Assembly (NCBI RefSeq): GCF_046557615.1
Contig: NZ_JBKIII010000002.1
Span: 868,001-932,000, forward strand
Reading direction: 5' to 3'
Length of the DNA: 64,000 nucleotides
DNA from: Haloferax sp046557615
GTDB taxonomy: Archaea > Halobacteriota > Halobacteria > Halobacteriales > Haloferacaceae
Made by a program: the position numbers and the translations under genes
Notes under the pieces: model-generated
The model's input: the letters and a program-made list of their open reading frames with translations, nothing else
Told to the model about the DNA's origin: nothing
The model's database searches: none
Shown here: in pieces, positions 60,853 through 64,000 of the stretch
Layout of the letters: every line of letters begins with the position of its first letter
Position numbering within the stretch: the stretch's first letter is position 1

Positions 60853-61995
60853 ATGCGAACCGTCGATGCCGCTGGTCTCTCTATCGGTGACGACCACCCA
60901 CCTCGGATTATGGGTGTGCTGAACGTCTCGAACGAGTCACCCTACAAGCCGAGTGTGTTCAACGACCCTGCCGAGGCCGCCGCCTACGTCGACGAGAAAC
61001 TCATCGGAGAAGGTGCAGATATCGTCGATATCGGCCTCGAATCGGCGAACAAGAAGTTCGACGTACTCTCTGCCGAAGGCGAACTGGAGCGCCTCGAAAC
61101 CGCGCTCTCGGTTATCGACCACGTCTCTGGCGACGCCGTCTTCTCTATCGAAACGCGGTATCACGAAGTCGCCGACGCCGCACTCTCCGGCGGGTTCGAC
61201 ATGGTGAACGACATCTGTGGCTTTGCCGACCCCGAGATGCCTCGAGTCTGCGAGCAGTACGACGCTGCCGTTGCCAAGATGGCCAGTCCGCCGGACCTCA
61301 CTCGACCCGGCGCAATCGAGAATGTTGACGACATCTACGACGCCCTCGAACTGAACGGTTTCACCGACAAGACCATCCTCGACCCGGCATTCGGCGGTTG
61401 GTCCGAGGAGAAGACGCTCGCAGACGACCGCGAAACCTTCCATCGACTCCGCGAGTTCCGTGGCTACGGCTACCCGATTCTCGTCTCTATCAACCGGAAG
61501 AACTTCCTCCGCGACGTAGCCGGGCGCTCGACCGAAGACGCACTCCCAGTTAGTCTCGCGGCCACGTCGATGGCAGTCGAACGCGGCGCACACATCATCC
61601 GCACCCACGACGTGCGAGAGACGCGAGACGCCGCGCTCATCGGCCACGAGTTCAAGCGCCGTCGCATCCGCGAACCCGGTGACGTTTCGGTCGAAGAACT
61701 CGACGTGACGACGACTGGCGACGCTGGTCGCCACCTGAATCGAATCGGGGCATCCCGAGAAGCGACCCAAGAGAGCGTCACACGTGTCTTCGAGCTAGAA
61801 GGTCTCTCTCAATCGGACCGAAGTGTTCTCACCGCTGCTGCGAGCGACGCCGGTGCCGTCCTCGCAGGCGGAGAAACTGGCGCATTACTGATTGGTACCC
61901 CCGCCGCACTCGGTCGAATCCCCCCGATTCTCGGTGACGAATCGTCGAATGCACTCGATGGTGCGCTCGAACTGATTCTGGAAAACATCCGGTAG
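60853..61995 (+). CDS. folP: Dihydropteroate synthase-like protein
   Basis: A 380-residue TIM-barrel protein. MGVLNVSNESPYKPS (20-34) matches the first DHPS motif; DIVDIGLESANKKF, FSIETRYHEVADAALSGGFDMVNDICG, and the later RAFxxR-type segment AGRSTEDALPVSLAATSMAVERGAHIIRTHDVRET correspond to other DHPS blocks. It would condense a hydroxymethyl pterin diphosphate with p-aminobenzoate (folate synthesis). The C-terminal 95 residues (from 285) are an extension with a helical plus small beta part. The neighbour mptE-like gene makes the pterin diphosphate, supporting the assignment. Confidence 0.85.
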   Translation: MRTVDAAGLSIGDDHPPRIMGVLNVSNESPYKPSVFNDPAEAAAYVDEKLIGEGADIVDIGLESANKKFDVLSAEGELERLETALSVIDHVSGDAVFSIETRYHEVADAALSGGFDMVNDICGFADPEMPRVCEQYDAAVAKMASPPDLTRPGAIENVDDIYDALELNGFTDKTILDPAFGGWSEEKTLADDRETFHRLREFRGYGYPILVSINRKNFLRDVAGRSTEDALPVSLAATSMAVERGAHIIRTHDVRETRDAALIGHEFKRRRIREPGDVSVEELDVTTTGDAGRHLNRIGASREATQESVTRVFELEGLSQSDRSVLTAAASDAGAVLAGGETGALLIGTPAALGRIPPILGDESSNALDGALELILENIR

Positions 61996-62133
61996 ATGGC
62001 TCGAAACGCTCAGGTTCGGCACCCATGTCAATAGCCAACACAAGACAGTCAGAATCGTCTGACGTTCGGCAGACACAGACCGTTCGACTAAGAGAAAACT
62101 TATACCATCCGACTGTAAAACTGGCCTGTGGAC

Positions 62134-62177
62134 GCCGGAAGGGCACGCGGGTAGGGGTACACGGGTGCCATTCCGGC
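62134..62177 (+). promoter_or_regulatory. Long hairpin upstream of the mptE-like gene
   Basis: GCCGGAA (62134-62140) pairs with TTCCGGC (62171-62177) and GGCAC (62142-62146) pairs with GTGCC (62165-62169), separated by one G/A mismatch, with an 18-nt GC-rich loop. It lies downstream of a TATA-like CTTATACC (about 62098-62105) and 32 bp before the ATG. It is either a 5' leader structure of mptE or a terminator of folP. Confidence 0.55.
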
Positions 62178-62208
62178 CCATACCATTACACATTCGAGAG
62201 CGACAGCC

Positions 62209-62883
62209 ATGCGATTTAGGGAGTGGGAGCCGGTCTACCGACAGATTCTCGATAGTTTGGGATTCGAACGCAGGGGCGACGAAGACGCCCGTGACATCCT
62301 CGCAGGACTCGCGCGCCCATTCGACCGGTCTCGGCTTGCATGGGCCGGAAAGACGGTCGTAATCTGCGGCGCAGGACCGTCACTTTCTGCTGACCTCGAT
62401 ATCCTCGACGACGTTGACGTGATTGTGGCCGCCTCGTCTGCCGCGGATGTGGTCCGAGACGCTGGCTACTCGGTGGATTTGATGGTGACCGACCTCGACA
62501 AAAACCCGGAGACAGTCGTCGAACTCACGACTGCTGGCGTTCCCGTCGCCATCGCGGCCCACGGCGACAACATCCCTGCCCTCCGCGAGTGGGTTCCGAA
62601 GTGCGACCTCGACAATGTGCTGGCGACGACACAGGCCGAACCGACTGGGCCAGTCGTCAACTGGGGCGGCTTTACCGACGGCGACAGAGCGGCTTTTATT
62701 GCTGACCAACTCGGCGCTGGCGAACTCCGCTTTGCAGGGTGGGACTTCGACGACCCGACGGTCGATTCGATGAAGGCCGAAAAACTCGCATGGGCCGAGC
62801 GATTGCTGGAGTGGCTCGAACGCCGTCGCTCCGAACAGTTCTCGATTCTCGACGGGCGACGCGGCGCGCTCGACCCGCTGTAA
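62209..62883 (+). CDS. mptE: 6-hydroxymethylpterin diphosphokinase MptE-like
   Basis: A 224-residue protein. The ATP/pterin site VVICGAGPSLSADLDIL (50-66), the GVP segment and VTDLDKNPETVVELTTAG (DLD metal ligands) together with GFTDGDRAAFIAD and LAWAERLLEWLE at the end match archaeal MptE, which phosphorylates 6-hydroxymethyl-7,8-dihydropterin to the diphosphate. Its product is the substrate of the DHPS-like gene 213 bp upstream on the same strand. The start at 62209 follows a hairpin-containing leader. Confidence 0.88.
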   Translation: MRFREWEPVYRQILDSLGFERRGDEDARDILAGLARPFDRSRLAWAGKTVVICGAGPSLSADLDILDDVDVIVAASSAADVVRDAGYSVDLMVTDLDKNPETVVELTTAGVPVAIAAHGDNIPALREWVPKCDLDNVLATTQAEPTGPVVNWGGFTDGDRAAFIADQLGAGELRFAGWDFDDPTVDSMKAEKLAWAERLLEWLERRRSEQFSILDGRRGALDPL

Positions 62884-62902
62884 AAACCGTCTGGAGTCGA
62901 TT

Positions 62903-63748
62903 CTACTGGCTTTGTGGGGCCGTGCCTGCTTCTGCGTCGGTTCCTGACGCCTGACCGGTCACCGAGATAACTGAGTCGAACAGGAGCGACTCACACCCGA
63001 GACACGTTGCCGTCACGTGTTGTTCGCTCTTGTTGGGGCGGGCCAACTTGTGGTCGTCCGGTTCGACTTCGACGAGCGACGTGTCCACGTCGATGCGGCC
63101 ATCGCAGGTGGGGCATCGCTGGAGGCTCAGTCTCAGTGCGCCGAGGACGCGATTTCGGTCGCCAGTCGAGAGTCGCCACCACGCAGGGTACTGCTTTCGG
63201 AACGTCGCAACGGCGGTCAAGTCGGCGACGAACGCGGCGCGAGACGACCACTGACCGACAGAGCCACCGTCGAGTTTTGCGACCAGTTTTTCGGTTCCCC
63301 ACGAGAGTTCCACGCGTGCGGGGTGGACGCCGAGGAGGGTTGCGAGCGCTGCTGCGTCTTTGTCCCGGCCATCCATATCGACCATCCGACCGCGCCATTC
63401 AGTTTTGAACTCGTTCGAAACCGCCATCTTCCCGGATGGGTCGATCGTGAGGACGTTCGCAGACGCGAGGGCGCTCACGAGGTCGTTACGGTCGTCGAGC
63501 GAGAGAGGGGCAGTAGGGCGTGCTGACGGGAGTTCTGGAAGCGGGAAGTTCTGGAGTTGCTGGTCGTTGTACGAGAGGAAGAACACGACCGCCGGTGGAA
63601 GCGCGCCGAGGACGACGCCATAGGGTGACCACACGATGAACCCGAGTATCCCACAGAGAATTGTCAAGAATGCGATTGGAACTGCCCCGGATGCCGTGAG
63701 CAGTGGCTCGAATGTGTTGAACCTCAGAGAGACCCCACGCCGTGACAT
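62903..63748 (-). CDS. Membrane-anchored protein with C-terminal zinc ribbon, haloarchaeal hypothetical
   Basis: A 281-residue protein with two N-terminal hydrophobic segments (about 20-38 and 43-60), a mixed domain, and a C-terminal region with C-x2-C pairs (CPTCDGR at about 212; CLGCES at 249-254) that can form a zinc ribbon. The C-terminus is hydrophilic. Not recognised as a family of known function. An AT-rich promoter (CTTTTATAGG, 63763-63772) lies just upstream of the ATG. Confidence 0.72.
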   Translation of the reverse strand: MSRRGVSLRFNTFEPLLTASGAVPIAFLTILCGILGFIVWSPYGVVLGALPPAVVFFLSYNDQQLQNFPLPELPSARPTAPLSLDDRNDLVSALASANVLTIDPSGKMAVSNEFKTEWRGRMVDMDGRDKDAAALATLLGVHPARVELSWGTEKLVAKLDGGSVGQWSSRAAFVADLTAVATFRKQYPAWWRLSTGDRNRVLGALRLSLQRCPTCDGRIDVDTSLVEVEPDDHKLARPNKSEQHVTATCLGCESLLFDSVISVTGQASGTDAEAGTAPQSQ

Positions 63749-64000
63749 GGTACACCAAATGGCTTTTATAGGTATAGGTATGGTCCGGGTACGTCAGATA
63801 CGCAGACTGTAATCCAACGTTCGGGTGGGAAAACGAGAGATAACATCACATTAGTACCGACTCTTTGGTTTGAGAGAATTCTCACACAAATTGCAACTCT
63901 GTACGGACTGACAGTCGCTTACTGATTAATTTTCACACTGTCGTTATTAGGTCACACTTTACGCCGAGTCCCCATTTGACTGTCGCCGTTACATTGACGT
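63749..64000. other. Intergenic region at the right edge, no gene seen
   Basis: AT-rich, no open frame of haloarchaeal composition on either strand up to the window end. It holds the promoter of the leftward gene at 63748 (AT-rich element 63763-63780). Further promoters of genes beyond the edge cannot be judged. Confidence 0.5.

Noticed and set aside
1..64000. CRISPR array, transposase, integrase or provirus genes
   Set aside because: No regularly spaced repeats with unique spacers and no protein with DDE, tyrosine-recombinase or phage structural motifs was found.

Overview
The window is a 64 kb stretch of haloarchaeal chromosome, most likely from Haloferax or a close relative. The evidence is high GC, very acidic proteins, AT-rich TATA boxes about 27 bp upstream of many start codons (leaderless transcripts), Tat-type lipoproteins with an LAGC lipobox, and archaeal information-processing genes (flap endonuclease FEN1, pelota, RqcH/NEMF, Elp3, GatE, TrmJ). 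The TbsP-type regulator beside glyA also fits Haloferax, as far as I remember that gene order. I see no rRNA, CRISPR array, transposase or integrase. One tRNA gene (Leu, anticodon CAA) is present. Most of the window looks like stable core chromosome.

Left part (1-12.4 kb): the 5' part of a PrkA kinase gene running off the left edge; small haloarchaeal conserved genes, UPF0179, a HAD phosphatase, an AstE/aspartoacylase-type deacylase, DUF309, a TRASH-like zinc finger and a NiCoT-like metal transporter. Next is tRNA-Leu, followed by two further copies of its 3' end about 117 bp apart. After that comes a gene-poor stretch (6172-6763) that looks like a structured RNA, then an IMPase-family phosphatase, an Lrp regulator, a DUF63 membrane protein, and a tbsP-ycaO pair.

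Middle part (12.8-43 kb): one-carbon genes glyA and folD-nudix with a truncated lipoprotein gene between them; zinc-ribbon proteins; PadR with an AI-2E exporter; a class III aminotransferase beside fen; a methyltransferase, DUF3054, MFS transporter, ornithine cyclodeaminase and a GCS2 ligase. A ribosome-rescue/quality-control stretch carries pelA and rqcH, with two tandem DUF4013 membrane proteins between them. Then come MscS, Elp3, an S1/OB/RecJ-like protein with degenerate DHH motifs, thymidine kinase and an FMN reductase.

Right part (43-64 kb): a PQQ-propeller lipoprotein, a short MutY, a lipoprotein with an internal duplication, BolA, and a complete CUT1-type sugar ABC operon (binding protein, two permeases, ATPase) divergent from fumC. 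These are followed by gatE, an M48 protease, MaoC and trmJ. A pterin/folate pair (dihydropteroate synthase-like and MptE-like) complements glyA and folD, so the window holds four genes of folate/one-carbon metabolism.

The observations I rate highest are the structured-RNA candidate at 6410-6720, the tRNA-Leu 3'-end repeats, the two-hairpin small-RNA candidate at 17308-17392, the YcaO protein with a TbsP regulator as its only partner, the catalytically degenerate RecJ-like protein, the MutY without a typical 8-oxoG recognition domain, and a long hairpin upstream of mptE. All functional statements are based on reading the sequence alone; no searches were run.
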